A stretch of 54,465 nt of DNA, from the NCBI GenBank assembly GCA_036562565.1, contig DATCJY010000082.1, positions 1 to 54,465 on the forward strand, given 5' to 3'. Below the pieces are notes generated by a model that saw only the letters and a list, made by a program, of their open reading frames with translations, was not told the origin of the DNA and ran no database searches. Both the position numbers and the translations under genes were made by a program. The stretch comes from DATCJY01 sp036562565. Lineage in GTDB: Bacteria > Bacteroidota > Bacteroidia > Flavobacteriales_D > Sanyastnellaceae. Below, piece by piece: positions 42,526 through 51,347 of this stretch (positions within the stretch are counted from its first letter, which is position 1; each line of letters opens with the position of its first letter).

Positions 42526-43500
42526 GTGAGTACGTTAGAACAAATACAACAACCTATAGCTGCGGAAATGAAGGAGTTCGAAAACTTCTTCCGCGAGTCT
42601 ATGAAGAGTGACAGTGTCCTTTTGGACAAGATTACGTATTACGTAATCAAACAAAAGGGCAAACAGATGCGCCCAATGTTTGTATTTCTCTGCAGCAAAC
42701 TGTGTGGAGGAGTAACTCCGGCTACCTACACGGCTGCATCCATGATTGAGCTGCTCCACACCGCCACACTCGTACACGATGATGTGGTAGATGATGCCAA
42801 CACGCGCAGAGGCTTCTTCTCCATCAATGCACTTTGGAAAAACAAAATAGCAGTACTCGTGGGCGACTACCTGCTTGCCCGCGGCCTGCTGCTGAGCGTT
42901 GATGACAACCAGTTTGAGTTGTTGCGCATTGTTTCCACCGCAGTGCGGGAGATGAGTGAAGGTGAGCTTGTTCAACAAGAAAAATCACGCCTGCTCAACA
43001 TTACCGAAGAAGTTTATTACGACATCATTCGCAAGAAAACTGCATCGTTGATTGCCGCATGCTGCCGCAGTGGCGCCAATGCCGGTGGAGCTTCCATGGA
43101 AGACCAAGAAAAACTTTATGAGTTCGGCCTCAATGTGGGACTGGCGTTCCAGATAAAAGACGATTTGCTGGACTATGGCTTTGGTGAGAAAATCGGCAAA
43201 CCCGTAGGTATCGACTTGCAAGAAAGAAAAATGACCTTGCCGCTAATTCACGTCCTCTCCAAAGCGGACCGAAGCAAGAAGAAACAGCTCATCAACATCG
43301 TGAAGCGCCACAACACCGACAGCAATAAAGTAAAGGAACTGGTGGAAATCGTCATTCAGGATGGCGGCATTGATTACGCTCGTAAAAAAATGGAAGAATT
43401 CAGAGATAAAGCACTCGCAATTCTTTCTACCTTTCCTTCCGGTAGCGCCAGAGAAGCTCTGAAGCAAATGGTTCACTACACGATTGACAGAAAAAAATGA
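42526..43500 (+). CDS. Polyprenyl diphosphate synthase
   Basis: Trans-prenyltransferase that extends an allylic diphosphate with isopentenyl diphosphate, probably making the menaquinone side chain. The 324-residue protein has KGKQMRP (44-50), the first aspartate-rich motif DDVVDD (85-90) followed by RRG, and the second DDLLD (212-216), all intact. Chain length cannot be read off safely; in Bacteroidota this position is usually annotated octaprenyl or similar. The start is a GTG, since the family N-terminus LEQIQQPIAAEMKEFE begins there. The next gene overlaps its stop by four bases (ATGA). Confidence 0.92.
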   Translation: MSTLEQIQQPIAAEMKEFENFFRESMKSDSVLLDKITYYVIKQKGKQMRPMFVFLCSKLCGGVTPATYTAASMIELLHTATLVHDDVVDDANTRRGFFSINALWKNKIAVLVGDYLLARGLLLSVDDNQFELLRIVSTAVREMSEGELVQQEKSRLLNITEEVYYDIIRKKTASLIAACCRSGANAGGASMEDQEKLYEFGLNVGLAFQIKDDLLDYGFGEKIGKPVGIDLQERKMTLPLIHVLSKADRSKKKQLINIVKRHNTDSNKVKELVEIVIQDGGIDYARKKMEEFRDKALAILSTFPSGSAREALKQMVHYTIDRKK

Positions 43501-44057
43501 TGAATATGAAATGCGTTAATACCTTATTGATAGGAAGTTTTGCTCTTGTGCTTTCAGCATGCCATGAAGAACCAAAAACTCCTGCAAAGCAGGTAGCAAC
43601 CATTGAGTTCAGCATTCCCAATACCACGGAAGAAGTAGTGGAAAAGCACGACAATGGTATTCACAAAACCTCTGTCTATTACCACGAGGAAACCAAAGAA
43701 AAAGTAGCTGAGGTAACCTTTCATGAAAATGGTCAACCATTTACCAAACGCACTTACAAGGGCGAGATCATGGATGGTGAATCCAGAAGCTATTACAAAA
43801 ACGGCAATCCGTGGAGCCTCAACACGTATAAAAACGGTGTTTACCACGGACGCTATATGACGTGGCATGAAAACGGACAAGTCAATATTGACGGCAATTA
43901 TGTGAACGGAAAAGCTGAAGGCGACTGGCTCATCTTCTACCCCAACGGACAAATCAACAGCCGTGGTGTTTACAGAGAAGGCAAAAAAGTAGGCATCTGG
44001 ACATCATATAGCGAAGACGGAAAACTCATCCGTGAAATCGATTACGACAAGCAATAG
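43497..44057 (+). CDS. YwqK/MORN-like repeat lipoprotein
   Basis: Putative lipoprotein of 186 residues with a lipobox ending in Cys in VLSAC near residue 22. The rest is made of repeated units of the form HENGQPF, YKNGNPW, HENGQVN and YPNGQINS, the YwqK-like MORN-variant repeat. Database labels often call this family an antitoxin, but no toxin lies beside it, and the lipoprotein signal argues for an envelope role. It overlaps the polyprenyl synthase stop by four bases and is cotranslated. Function unknown. Confidence 0.82.
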   Translation: MMNMKCVNTLLIGSFALVLSACHEEPKTPAKQVATIEFSIPNTTEEVVEKHDNGIHKTSVYYHEETKEKVAEVTFHENGQPFTKRTYKGEIMDGESRSYYKNGNPWSLNTYKNGVYHGRYMTWHENGQVNIDGNYVNGKAEGDWLIFYPNGQINSRGVYREGKKVGIWTSYSEDGKLIREIDYDKQ

Positions 44058-44118
44058 TTCAACAGCAACCTGTTAGCACTTCTGCAAGCGGATGCTGATT
44101 CGCTTCCGATTCAAAAAA

Positions 44119-44126
44119 TAGATTTG
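44119..44126 (+). promoter_or_regulatory. Promoter-like element of the glucosaminidase gene
   Basis: TAGATTTG, an exact -7 match, 29 bases before the ATG at 44156. No TTG at the right distance is seen. Confidence 0.4.
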
Positions 44127-44155
44127 TATAGGGCACGTTATCGCCTTATCAAATC

Positions 44156-45163
44156 ATGGATCGTTTCAAAATTTTATTGATAGCTATCTGCTTATTGCCG
44201 CTTTCCATGCGTGCGGATGTTGACCTCAACACCATTCGACTGGAGTATATAGCCACATGGAAAGACGAGGCCATCCTGCAAATGGTGGAACACAGAATTC
44301 CGGCCAGCATCACCCTGGCACAGGCCATTCTAGAAAGTGGTGATGGACAAAGTCGCCTTGCACGCGAAGCCAATAATCACTTCGGAATCAAATGCCACAA
44401 CGACTGGAAAGGTGAGCGCATCTACCACGATGATGATGCCAAAGGAGAATGTTTTCGCAAATACAAAACAGCACACGAGTCATACGAAGACCATTCTCTT
44501 TTTCTCAAAAAAAAGCGCTATGAACCACTCTTCAAACTTCAACCGGATGATTACAAAGGCTGGGCGAAAGGCTTAAAAGAATGTGGTTATGCCACTAACC
44601 CCAAGTATCCACAACTGCTCATCACCATCATCGAAAACTTTGATTTACACCAATATGACAAAATCGGAATGGACTATATCCGCAAAGGAAAAGTTCCTAC
44701 CGCAAGCGGTAAGCCCGCAGCCAATACCAAGGTTGATAAAAAAGAAGAGCAGAAAAAGAACACCAAGAACACCAAACGCCAACGCGATGAGAAAGAAGAA
44801 CGCATGAACATCACGGTTTCCAATAACCGTCAAATTGCCCTGAGCGACAACCGTATCAAGTACGTGATAGCCAAAGCCGGAGATACGCAGGAATCCATAG
44901 CGCGCGACTTGGATATGAATCCTTGGCAAATCCGCAAATACAATGACCTCACTGTCGGCCAAGCCATTAAAGAAGGACAGATTATTTACTTACAACCTAA
45001 GCGCAACAATGCCAAGAGCAAGACCCACACAGTGCAGAGCGGTGATACTTGGTGGAGTATCTCACAACAACATGGTGTGAAACTGAAACGGTTGTACAAG
45101 CTGAATGATAAGGACGAAAACAGCGTCTTGAAACCGGGACAGGTTATTAAACTTCAGAAATAG
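44156..45163 (+). CDS. LysM glucosaminidase (GH73)
   Basis: Secreted peptidoglycan hydrolase of 335 residues that cleaves next to N-acetylglucosamine. Signal peptide about 1-20. The glucosaminidase domain (25-165) has the catalytic glutamate E60 in LAQAILESGDGQS and then NNHFGIKCHNDW, with GYATNPKYPQLL closing it. A lysine-rich linker is followed by two LysM domains (about 233-280 and 289-334, the second with HTVQSGDTWWSIS). Together with the M23/LysM peptidase at 3762 it gives this region two murein hydrolases. Monocistronic; followed by a strong terminator. Confidence 0.92.
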   Translation: MDRFKILLIAICLLPLSMRADVDLNTIRLEYIATWKDEAILQMVEHRIPASITLAQAILESGDGQSRLAREANNHFGIKCHNDWKGERIYHDDDAKGECFRKYKTAHESYEDHSLFLKKKRYEPLFKLQPDDYKGWAKGLKECGYATNPKYPQLLITIIENFDLHQYDKIGMDYIRKGKVPTASGKPAANTKVDKKEEQKKNTKNTKRQRDEKEERMNITVSNNRQIALSDNRIKYVIAKAGDTQESIARDLDMNPWQIRKYNDLTVGQAIKEGQIIYLQPKRNNAKSKTHTVQSGDTWWSISQQHGVKLKRLYKLNDKDENSVLKPGQVIKLQK

Positions 45164-45171
45164 CAGAAAAC

Positions 45172-45203
45172 AAAAAACCTCCTCTGCAAAGAGGAGGTTT
45201 TTA
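45172..45203. terminator. Bidirectional terminator between glucosaminidase and tRNA-Gln
   Basis: Ten-base-pair stem AACCTCCTCT (45176-45185) with AGAGGAGGTT (45190-45199), a four-base loop GCAA, T's on the right and A's on the left, so it can serve the glucosaminidase gene on plus and the tRNA on minus. Confidence 0.9.
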
Positions 45204-45208
45204 CTTTG

Positions 45209-45279
45209 TTGCCCGACCAGGATTCGAACCTAGACAAACAGAACCAAAATCTGTCGTACTACCATTATACTATCGGGCA
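45209..45279 (-). tRNA. tRNA-Gln (anticodon TTG)
   Basis: On the minus strand: acceptor arms TGCCCGA and TCGGGCA pair fully, D-loop AGTATAATGGTAGT, anticodon stem ACAGA/TCTGT with loop TTTTGGT (anticodon TTG), and T-loop GGTTCGAATCC. The discriminator is A and CCA is not encoded. Confidence 0.96.
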
Positions 45280-45307
45280 GCAACCACTTTCTTAACGAAA
45301 GCGGGCG

Positions 45308-45315
45308 CGAATTTA
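45308..45315 (-). promoter_or_regulatory. tRNA-Gln promoter
   Basis: The minus strand has TTG, 19 bases, then TAAATTCG followed by CGCCCGC. The -7 matches 7 of 8 and the spacing is right. It lies 28 bases before the tRNA. Confidence 0.6.
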
Positions 45316-45389
45316 ATAACTCTTTCCAAGAATCCAAGAAGTTTTTTTTGGAGACATTATTTTAGCCCTTAGAATCTGAGGTTTACGCA

Positions 45390-46856
45390 GTGAAAAAAAT
45401 TTCAAACTATATCAATGGGGAGCTTAAATCTCCCGTTTCCGGACAATATCTGGACAATATCAACCCTGCAACTGGCAAGGTATACTCCCTCATACCGGAC
45501 AGTACACCGGAGGATGTGGAAGCGTCTTACAAGGCTGCCCAAGCGGCCTTCCCATCTTGGAGCACTACTCCGGCTAACGAACGTGCGCGTATTCTACAAC
45601 GACTGGCAGATTTGATACTGCAAAATCTGGATGAACTGGCGCTGGCAGAAAGCATTGACAATGGCAAACCGGTTTCGTTGGCCAAGTCCGTTGATATTCC
45701 GCGTGCCGAAAGCAATATCCGCTTTTTTGCCACTGCCATTATGCACTGGTCTTCTGAGGCGCATATTATGGAGGACAGCGCCATCAACTACACCAACCGC
45801 AAACCGATTGGTGTGGTAGGATGTATATCGCCTTGGAACCTTCCGCTCTACTTGTTTACTTGGAAAATTGCTCCGGCAATAGCGGCAGGCAACTGCGTAG
45901 TAGCCAAGCCATCGGAAATCACACCGATGACTGCTTTCCTTTTCTCCCAGCTGTGCATTGAAGCCGGTTTACCTCCCGGAGTGCTGAACATCGTTCACGG
46001 CCTTGGCCCCAAAGCCGGAGAGGCCATCATCCGCCATCCGAAAATCAAAGCAATATCCTTTACGGGTGGAACGTCAACAGGCGCGCATATCGCATCTGTG
46101 GCCGCTCCTATGTTCAAAAAACTCTCACTGGAATTAGGTGGCAAAAACCCCAACATCATTTTTGCGGATTGTGATTTTGATAAAATGCTCCAAACAACTT
46201 TGCGCTCATCGTTTGCCAACCAAGGTCAGATTTGCTTATGCGGATCGCGCATCCTAGTGGAGAAAAGCATCTATGAAAAATTCAAAGCCGCTTTTGTAGA
46301 AAAAGTTTCCAAGATGAAAGTCGGAAACCCGCAAGACCCTACCACAACCACAGGCGCTGTTGTCAGTGAAGGACACATGAACAAAGTGCTCTCTTATATA
46401 CAACTTGCCAAAGAAGAAGGCGGCACAATTCTTTGCGGTGGCGAACGCGTGATACTGGAAGGCGAACATGCAGGAGGTTATTTCATTCAACCCACTGTCA
46501 TCGAAGGACTCGGCCCTCAGTGCCGCACCAACCGCGAAGAAATCTTTGGGCCTGTGGTCACGCTGCAAACATTTGAAACCGAAGACGAAGCTGCTTTGCT
46601 TGCCAATGCTACAGAGTATGGCTTGGCATGCAGCATCTGGACAAGCGACCTTACGCGCGCTCACCGTTTTTCATCGAAAATTGAAAGCGGCATCGTATGG
46701 GTGAATTGCTGGTTGCTGCGCGATTTACGCACTCCTTTTGGCGGGGTGAAAAATTCAGGAGTAGGTCGCGAAGGCGGTTGGGAAGCATTGCGATTCTTTA
46801 CCGAAGCACAAAATGTGTGCATTGACCTCAAGCCGGCTTCACACGCTCTTGGTTAG
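45390..46856 (+). CDS. NAD(P)-dependent aldehyde dehydrogenase
   Basis: Oxidises an aldehyde to a carboxylate. The 488-residue protein has the full active site: N150 (SPWN), K173 (AKPSE), the FTGGTSTG cofactor loop (224-231), E248 (LELGGKNP) and the nucleophile C282 (NQGQICLCG). Wording and length come closest to the ALDH8 or 2-aminomuconate/2-hydroxymuconate semialdehyde group, but with no pathway neighbours the substrate is open. The start is a GTG at 45390; no ATG gives the family N-terminus. It converges on pssA, eight bases away. Confidence 0.88.
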   Translation: MKKISNYINGELKSPVSGQYLDNINPATGKVYSLIPDSTPEDVEASYKAAQAAFPSWSTTPANERARILQRLADLILQNLDELALAESIDNGKPVSLAKSVDIPRAESNIRFFATAIMHWSSEAHIMEDSAINYTNRKPIGVVGCISPWNLPLYLFTWKIAPAIAAGNCVVAKPSEITPMTAFLFSQLCIEAGLPPGVLNIVHGLGPKAGEAIIRHPKIKAISFTGGTSTGAHIASVAAPMFKKLSLELGGKNPNIIFADCDFDKMLQTTLRSSFANQGQICLCGSRILVEKSIYEKFKAAFVEKVSKMKVGNPQDPTTTTGAVVSEGHMNKVLSYIQLAKEEGGTILCGGERVILEGEHAGGYFIQPTVIEGLGPQCRTNREEIFGPVVTLQTFETEDEAALLANATEYGLACSIWTSDLTRAHRFSSKIESGIVWVNCWLLRDLRTPFGGVKNSGVGREGGWEALRFFTEAQNVCIDLKPASHALG

Positions 46857-46864
46857 GACTTTCC

Positions 46865-47590
46865 TTACTTCTTCGAAAAGTGGTAAGCAAATGACATGGC
46901 CATATAAAGCAAAATGGCCGTTGGAATCGCCATGAGAAATGTTCTTCCGGAAAGAAGAAGAATAATTGGCAGCGCCACAATCATTCCGATAAATAAGAAC
47001 GGGAATTTATTGGCTTGAAAACCTCCGGGCTTGAATTTGAATGAAAACATCTTGATGGGAGAAACCATTAAATAAGATGTTAGGAGCAACAGCACCAAGG
47101 TGTACACCATCGCAGAAGATGAAGGCACCATGGCTGCAGCACTGTCCATATTCCACAAGAGCAGTGCTATGGATGCCCAAAACAGACCATTGGCCGGTGA
47201 AGGCATTCCTGTGAAATCGGTAGTCTGGTCAGTAGAAATATTGAACTTCGCCAATCGCCAAGCCGCACAAGCAACATTGAGAAACGCGAGGTACTTCATC
47301 CAGTGCAAATTGTAGGGTAGAGAAACCTCCAGCATACTGAAGACAATCACCGATGGAGCAAGACCAAACGACACCACATCTGCCAATGAATCAAGCTGCT
47401 TTCCCATCTCGCCTGATACCTTTAAAGCGCGCGCCACTGCCCCATCGAGCAAGTCCAATAATCCGGCAACAAATAAGAGAATTACTGCGGAGTTGACATG
47501 ACCGTTGCGTGCTACATCCAGAGCTACATAGCTCCCACAAAGGAGGTTACCAAGCGTAAAGAGATTCGGAATGATGGCTTTTATTTTCAT
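46865..47590 (-). CDS. pssA: Phosphatidylserine synthase
   Basis: Membrane CDP-alcohol phosphotransferase that makes phosphatidylserine from CDP-diacylglycerol and serine. The 241-residue protein has several hydrophobic helices and the full catalytic motif D-x2-DG-x2-AR-x8-G-x3-D-x3-D: D46, D49-G50, A53-R54, G63, D67, D71. It is the short pssA type common in Bacteroidota. The ATG at 47590 (MKIKAIIPNLFTLGN) is chosen; an upstream in-frame ATG would add 15 residues that overlap a promoter-like TAATATTG only five bases before it. Confidence 0.93.
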   Translation of the reverse strand: MKIKAIIPNLFTLGNLLCGSYVALDVARNGHVNSAVILLFVAGLLDLLDGAVARALKVSGEMGKQLDSLADVVSFGLAPSVIVFSMLEVSLPYNLHWMKYLAFLNVACAAWRLAKFNISTDQTTDFTGMPSPANGLFWASIALLLWNMDSAAAMVPSSSAMVYTLVLLLLTSYLMVSPIKMFSFKFKPGGFQANKFPFLFIGMIVALPIILLLSGRTFLMAIPTAILLYMAMSFAYHFSKK

Positions 47591-47595
47591 CGGGG

Positions 47596-47603
47596 CAATA
47601 TTA
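47596..47603 (-). promoter_or_regulatory. Possible pssA promoter
   Basis: The minus strand reads TAATATTG then CCCC, 7 of 8 to the -7 consensus, five bases before the ATG at 47590, predicting a leaderless or nearly leaderless message. No -33 TTG is seen. Confidence 0.4.
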
Positions 47604-47674
47604 GACTTGAAACATCCACATAAAAAACGAGCCATTCATCCAATTCTCATAAAAGGGTTTAATGACACTGCCGT

Positions 47675-47682
47675 TACATTCG
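47675..47682 (+). promoter_or_regulatory. Possible promoter of the outer-membrane-like protein gene
   Basis: TACATTCG then CGCCCC, 7 of 8 to the -7 consensus, 32 bases before the ATG at 47715. Confidence 0.4.
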
Positions 47683-47714
47683 CGCCCCTCAAAAAATTTC
47701 ATTATACCTTAAAT

Positions 47715-48296
47715 ATGAAAAAACTACTCATTGTTCTATCCATTTTTATTTCACTCACTACAGAGGCACAAGAATTTCACACCGGCACACAAGTACTTTC
47801 AGCCGGTATAGGATTTGGCAGTAACTGGGGCTTTGGAAGAGGCGGCACGCAAACACCTGCGCTCAGTGTATCCTATGAGCAAGGTATATGGGACATTGAC
47901 GGACCGGGGGTAATCAGTTTGGGCGGTTACATCGGGCACAAATCCTACAAGTACAAATACAACAGTCCATACTATTGGTATAATGAGAAGTTATCCTATA
48001 CCATCATTGGTCTGCGCAGTGCATACCACTTCAACATGATTGATGCCGACAAACTTGACCTCTATGCCGGTGCGATGCTGAGCTTCAACCTTGCCAAGTA
48101 CAAATATGACTATGGCTATCATGATCCAAGTTATGGATACCGCCAAGACTTCAACCGATCAAACACTTATGGCAATCATCTTGGAATAAGCTTTTATGGT
48201 GGAGCACGCTATTACTTTAGCGATAACATGGCTGTATTTGGTGAGCTTGGTTACGGTGTGGCTTATCTCAACATCGGTGTAGCCTTCAAACTCTGA
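47715..48296 (+). CDS. Small outer-membrane beta-barrel-like protein
   Basis: Secreted protein of 193 residues with a signal peptide (about 1-18, ending TEAQ). The remainder alternates aromatic/hydrophobic and polar residues with many Gly, Tyr and Ser (KYKYDYGYHDPSYGYR, YYWYNEKLSY) and ends in an amphipathic strand finishing FKL, typical of a small outer-membrane barrel. No family is recognised. The ATG at 47715 gives the signal peptide; an upstream frame to 47571 is not coding-like and overlaps pssA. Monocistronic. Confidence 0.75.
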   Translation: MKKLLIVLSIFISLTTEAQEFHTGTQVLSAGIGFGSNWGFGRGGTQTPALSVSYEQGIWDIDGPGVISLGGYIGHKSYKYKYNSPYYWYNEKLSYTIIGLRSAYHFNMIDADKLDLYAGAMLSFNLAKYKYDYGYHDPSYGYRQDFNRSNTYGNHLGISFYGGARYYFSDNMAVFGELGYGVAYLNIGVAFKL

Positions 48297-48321
48297 TTCA
48301 AAATATTTCACTCCTCATATC

Positions 48322-48356
48322 AAAGCCCGGTGTAAAAATTTCATCGGGCTTTTTTT
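48322..48356 (+). terminator. Terminator of the small outer-membrane-like protein gene
   Basis: Stem AAAGCCCG (48322-48329) with CGGGCTTT (48345-48352), a 15-base loop, then a T tract. Confidence 0.85.
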
Positions 48357-48419
48357 ATGCATCTTCCTGTGTATAGCGCTCTACATCGTTAGTTTTACCG
48401 TTTCAAAAATTACACCACG

Positions 48420-51206
48420 ATGATTTCTCAAGAACATCCAAAGAAGCTCTTTTTGCTTGATGCCTACGCCCTCATCTTCAGAGCTTACTATGCCTTTATT
48501 CGTTCTCCTAGGATTAACTCCAAAGGACTGAACACAAGTGCGATGTTCGGTTTCACCAATACGCTATTGGACATCCTCAACAATGAAAAGCCAACCCACA
48601 TGGCTGTTGTATTTGATGCTCCGGAGCAAACCTTGCGCGAGATTGACTATGAGGCATACAAGGCCAATCGTGGTGAAACACCGGAGGATATTAAACTTGC
48701 TGTGCCATGGATTGAACGCATCATCAAAGCCTTCAACATTCCCTGCATGCAAGCTGCGGGTTACGAAGCGGATGATGTGATTGGCACACTCGCCAAGAAA
48801 GCAGAGAGGCAAGGTTTTGTCACGTACATGATGACGAGTGATAAAGACTATGGACAACTGGTGAGTGAAAACATATTCATTTATCGTCCGGGAATTGCAA
48901 AAAATCCGGCACATGTTCTAGGCATTGCAGAGGTCTGCGAGAAATTCGGCATTCAACATGTTGGACAGGTCATTGATGTCCTTGGCATGATGGGAGATGC
49001 CGTAGACAATATCCCGGGAATACCGGGGATTGGAGAAAAGACAGCCATTAAGCTGATTCATGAATTTGGTTCACTCGAAGGTTTGTTGGCCAATACCGAT
49101 AAACTCAAAGGCAAACTCAAAGAGAACGTTGAAACCTATGCAGAACAGGCTATCCTATCCAAAAAACTCGCAACCATATTGCTCGATGCTCCATGCGAAA
49201 TAGATGAAGAAGAACTGCGCGTGAAAGAATGGAACAAAGAAGAATTGCGCGACATCTTCAACGAGCTTGAGTTCAGAACCTTGACCAAACGCCTACTGGG
49301 AGAAGACCCTTCTGCACCAGCGGAAGGCGTACAAACCAGTTTGTTTGGTGATGATGACTCTCCTGCTACCAGAGAGCAGGTAACGGGCAGTCTCAAAACT
49401 ATCAACGATGTGGAACACCATTATATGCTGGTGAAAACACCATCAGAGGTGAATGCATTACTTGAACAATTGCACACGGCAACTTCGTTTTGTTTTGATA
49501 CCGAAACGAGCGACATCGAACCGTTGAATGCCGTGCTGGTAGGAATGTCGTTTGCCTTAAAACCCCACGAGGCATTCTATGTAGCCGTGCCTCCAACTCT
49601 GGAAGAAGGCAAGCAATTCCTCCAACAATTCAAATCCATCTTTGAAGATCCCAACAAAGAGCTTGTAGCGCAGAACTACAAGTACGATTACAAGATGCTG
49701 CACAAGTATGGTATCGAAGTAAAAAACCGTGTGTTTGACACCATGGTGGCGCACTACCTGCTCAATCCGGATGGTAAACACAACATGGATTTCTTGTCGG
49801 AAGTTTACCTTGGCTACGCCCCCATATCCATTGAGTCACTGATTGGCAAGAAAGGAAAGAATCAAAGCTCCATGGCGGAACTGACGCCTGAAGAGATTAA
49901 AGATTACGCTGCCGAAGATGCCGATATCACATTACAACTGAAAGAAATATTTGCTCCAGACATTGAAAAAACAGAAGTAAAAAAACTCTTCGAAGAAGTA
50001 GAGATCCCGCTTATTACGGTTCTAGCCGACATGGAATGGGAAGGAGTAAAAGTGGACAGGGACTTCTTGTCCAATTATTCAAAAGAACTGGCAAACGACA
50101 TTGCTGCGCTGGAAAAAGAGATTCATGAATTGGCCGGAGAAACATTCAATGTAGATTCTCCAAAACAATTGGGTGTGGTGCTTTTTGAGAATTTGAAAAT
50201 CACTACCGAAGTGAAGAAGACGAAAACCGGCCAATACGCAACGAACGAAGAGATCCTTTCGAAATATCAGAGCTCGCACCCGATTATCTCTAAAATCTTA
50301 GACTACCGTGAAGTACGTAAGCTCAAAAGCACCTATGTAGATGCGCTTCCGGAGTTGATTCATCCCGTTACCGGTCGAGTTCATACGAACTACATGCAAA
50401 CCATCGCAGCTACCGGAAGGTTATCCTCCAACAACCCAAACTTGCAGAACATTCCCATCCGCACACCACGTGGGCAAGAAATTCGCAAAGCGTTTGTTCC
50501 GCGTGATGATAATCACACCATACTCTCGGCTGACTACTCACAAGTGGAGCTGCGCATCATTGCCGCATTGAGCAACGATGAGAACATGTGTGAAGCCTTC
50601 ATGCATGGGGAAGACATTCACAAAGCCACAGCGGCCAAAGTATTTGGTGTTCGACTTAATGAGGTGGACAAAGCCATGCGTTCCAAAGCAAAAGCCGTAA
50701 ACTTTGGAATCATCTATGGACAAGGAGCATTTGGCTTGGCACAAAACCTCGGCATCTCACGCGGTGAAGCCAAAGAAATCATTGAAGCCTACTTCGCTCA
50801 ATTCGGCCGATTAAAAGCTTACCAACAAGAGAACATCGAATTTGCACGCAAGCACGGATATGTGATGACCGTATTGGGAAGAAAGCGCTACCTCGCAGAC
50901 ATTAACTCAGCAAATGCCGTAGTGCGTGGTTTTGCTGAGCGAAATGCCATCAACGCCCCCATCCAAGGTTCGGCAGCGGACATCATCAAAGTGGCCATGA
51001 TAAACATCCACAAGGAATTCAAAAAGCAAAACCTCAAATCCAAAATGATCATGCAAGTGCATGACGAATTGGTTTTTGATGTGCTCAAAGAAGAAGTGGA
51101 AATCATTAAGCCCATTATCAACGACAAAATGAGCAACGCTGTGAAACTGCGTGTACCGCTTGTTGTGGAAATGAACACCGGCAACAACTGGCTCGAGGCA
51201 CATTGA
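48420..51206 (+). CDS. polA: DNA polymerase I
   Basis: Repair and Okazaki-maturation polymerase, 928 residues. The N-terminal 5' nuclease starts LFLLDAYALIFRAYYAFIR and has the acidic clusters YEADDVIG and DAVDNIPGIPGIGEKTA. The 3'-5' exonuclease is intact: D360 and E362 in CFDTETSD, AQNYKYDYKML, and YAAEDADITLQL. The polymerase has motif A DYSQVELRI (D705), motif B RSKAKAVNFGIIYG (R754, K758, F762) and motif C QVHDELVF (H881, D882). F762 at the ribose-selection position is the common Pol I form that disfavours dideoxynucleotides. Full length, no fusion. Confidence 0.98.
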   Translation: MISQEHPKKLFLLDAYALIFRAYYAFIRSPRINSKGLNTSAMFGFTNTLLDILNNEKPTHMAVVFDAPEQTLREIDYEAYKANRGETPEDIKLAVPWIERIIKAFNIPCMQAAGYEADDVIGTLAKKAERQGFVTYMMTSDKDYGQLVSENIFIYRPGIAKNPAHVLGIAEVCEKFGIQHVGQVIDVLGMMGDAVDNIPGIPGIGEKTAIKLIHEFGSLEGLLANTDKLKGKLKENVETYAEQAILSKKLATILLDAPCEIDEEELRVKEWNKEELRDIFNELEFRTLTKRLLGEDPSAPAEGVQTSLFGDDDSPATREQVTGSLKTINDVEHHYMLVKTPSEVNALLEQLHTATSFCFDTETSDIEPLNAVLVGMSFALKPHEAFYVAVPPTLEEGKQFLQQFKSIFEDPNKELVAQNYKYDYKMLHKYGIEVKNRVFDTMVAHYLLNPDGKHNMDFLSEVYLGYAPISIESLIGKKGKNQSSMAELTPEEIKDYAAEDADITLQLKEIFAPDIEKTEVKKLFEEVEIPLITVLADMEWEGVKVDRDFLSNYSKELANDIAALEKEIHELAGETFNVDSPKQLGVVLFENLKITTEVKKTKTGQYATNEEILSKYQSSHPIISKILDYREVRKLKSTYVDALPELIHPVTGRVHTNYMQTIAATGRLSSNNPNLQNIPIRTPRGQEIRKAFVPRDDNHTILSADYSQVELRIIAALSNDENMCEAFMHGEDIHKATAAKVFGVRLNEVDKAMRSKAKAVNFGIIYGQGAFGLAQNLGISRGEAKEIIEAYFAQFGRLKAYQQENIEFARKHGYVMTVLGRKRYLADINSANAVVRGFAERNAINAPIQGSAADIIKVAMINIHKEFKKQNLKSKMIMQVHDELVFDVLKEEVEIIKPIINDKMSNAVKLRVPLVVEMNTGNNWLEAH

Positions 51207-51227
51207 TTTCAAAAATTCAATTCATAT

Positions 51228-51258
51228 TTGGCAAAACGGGTCCGTCCGCATACTTTTG
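51228..51258 (+). promoter_or_regulatory. tRNA-Met promoter
   Basis: TTG (51228-51230), 20 bases, TACTTTTG (51251-51258), then CGCCCC. Both elements are exact and the spacing is ideal. It lies 15 bases before the tRNA gene. Confidence 0.8.
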
Positions 51259-51273
51259 CGCCCCGTTCAAAAG

Positions 51274-51347
51274 GCGCCCATAGCTCAGCCGGTTAGAGCA
51301 TCTGACTCATAATCAGAGGGTCCCTGGTTCGAGCCCAGGTGGGCGCA
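51274..51347 (+). tRNA. tRNA with anticodon CAT (elongator Met, or Ile2)
   Basis: Acceptor GCGCCCA pairs with TGGGCGC; D-loop TAGCTCAGCCGGTTAGAGC; anticodon stem TCTGA/TCAGA with loop CTCATAA (anticodon CAT); T-loop GGTTCGAGCCC. Discriminator A, no encoded CCA. It is not initiator-like. Elongator Met is more likely than the lysidine-modified Ile2, but the sequence does not settle it. Confidence 0.93.

Noticed and set aside
43497..44057. Toxin-antitoxin system
   Set aside because: The YwqK label suggests one, but no toxin gene is adjacent and the protein is a lipoprotein.
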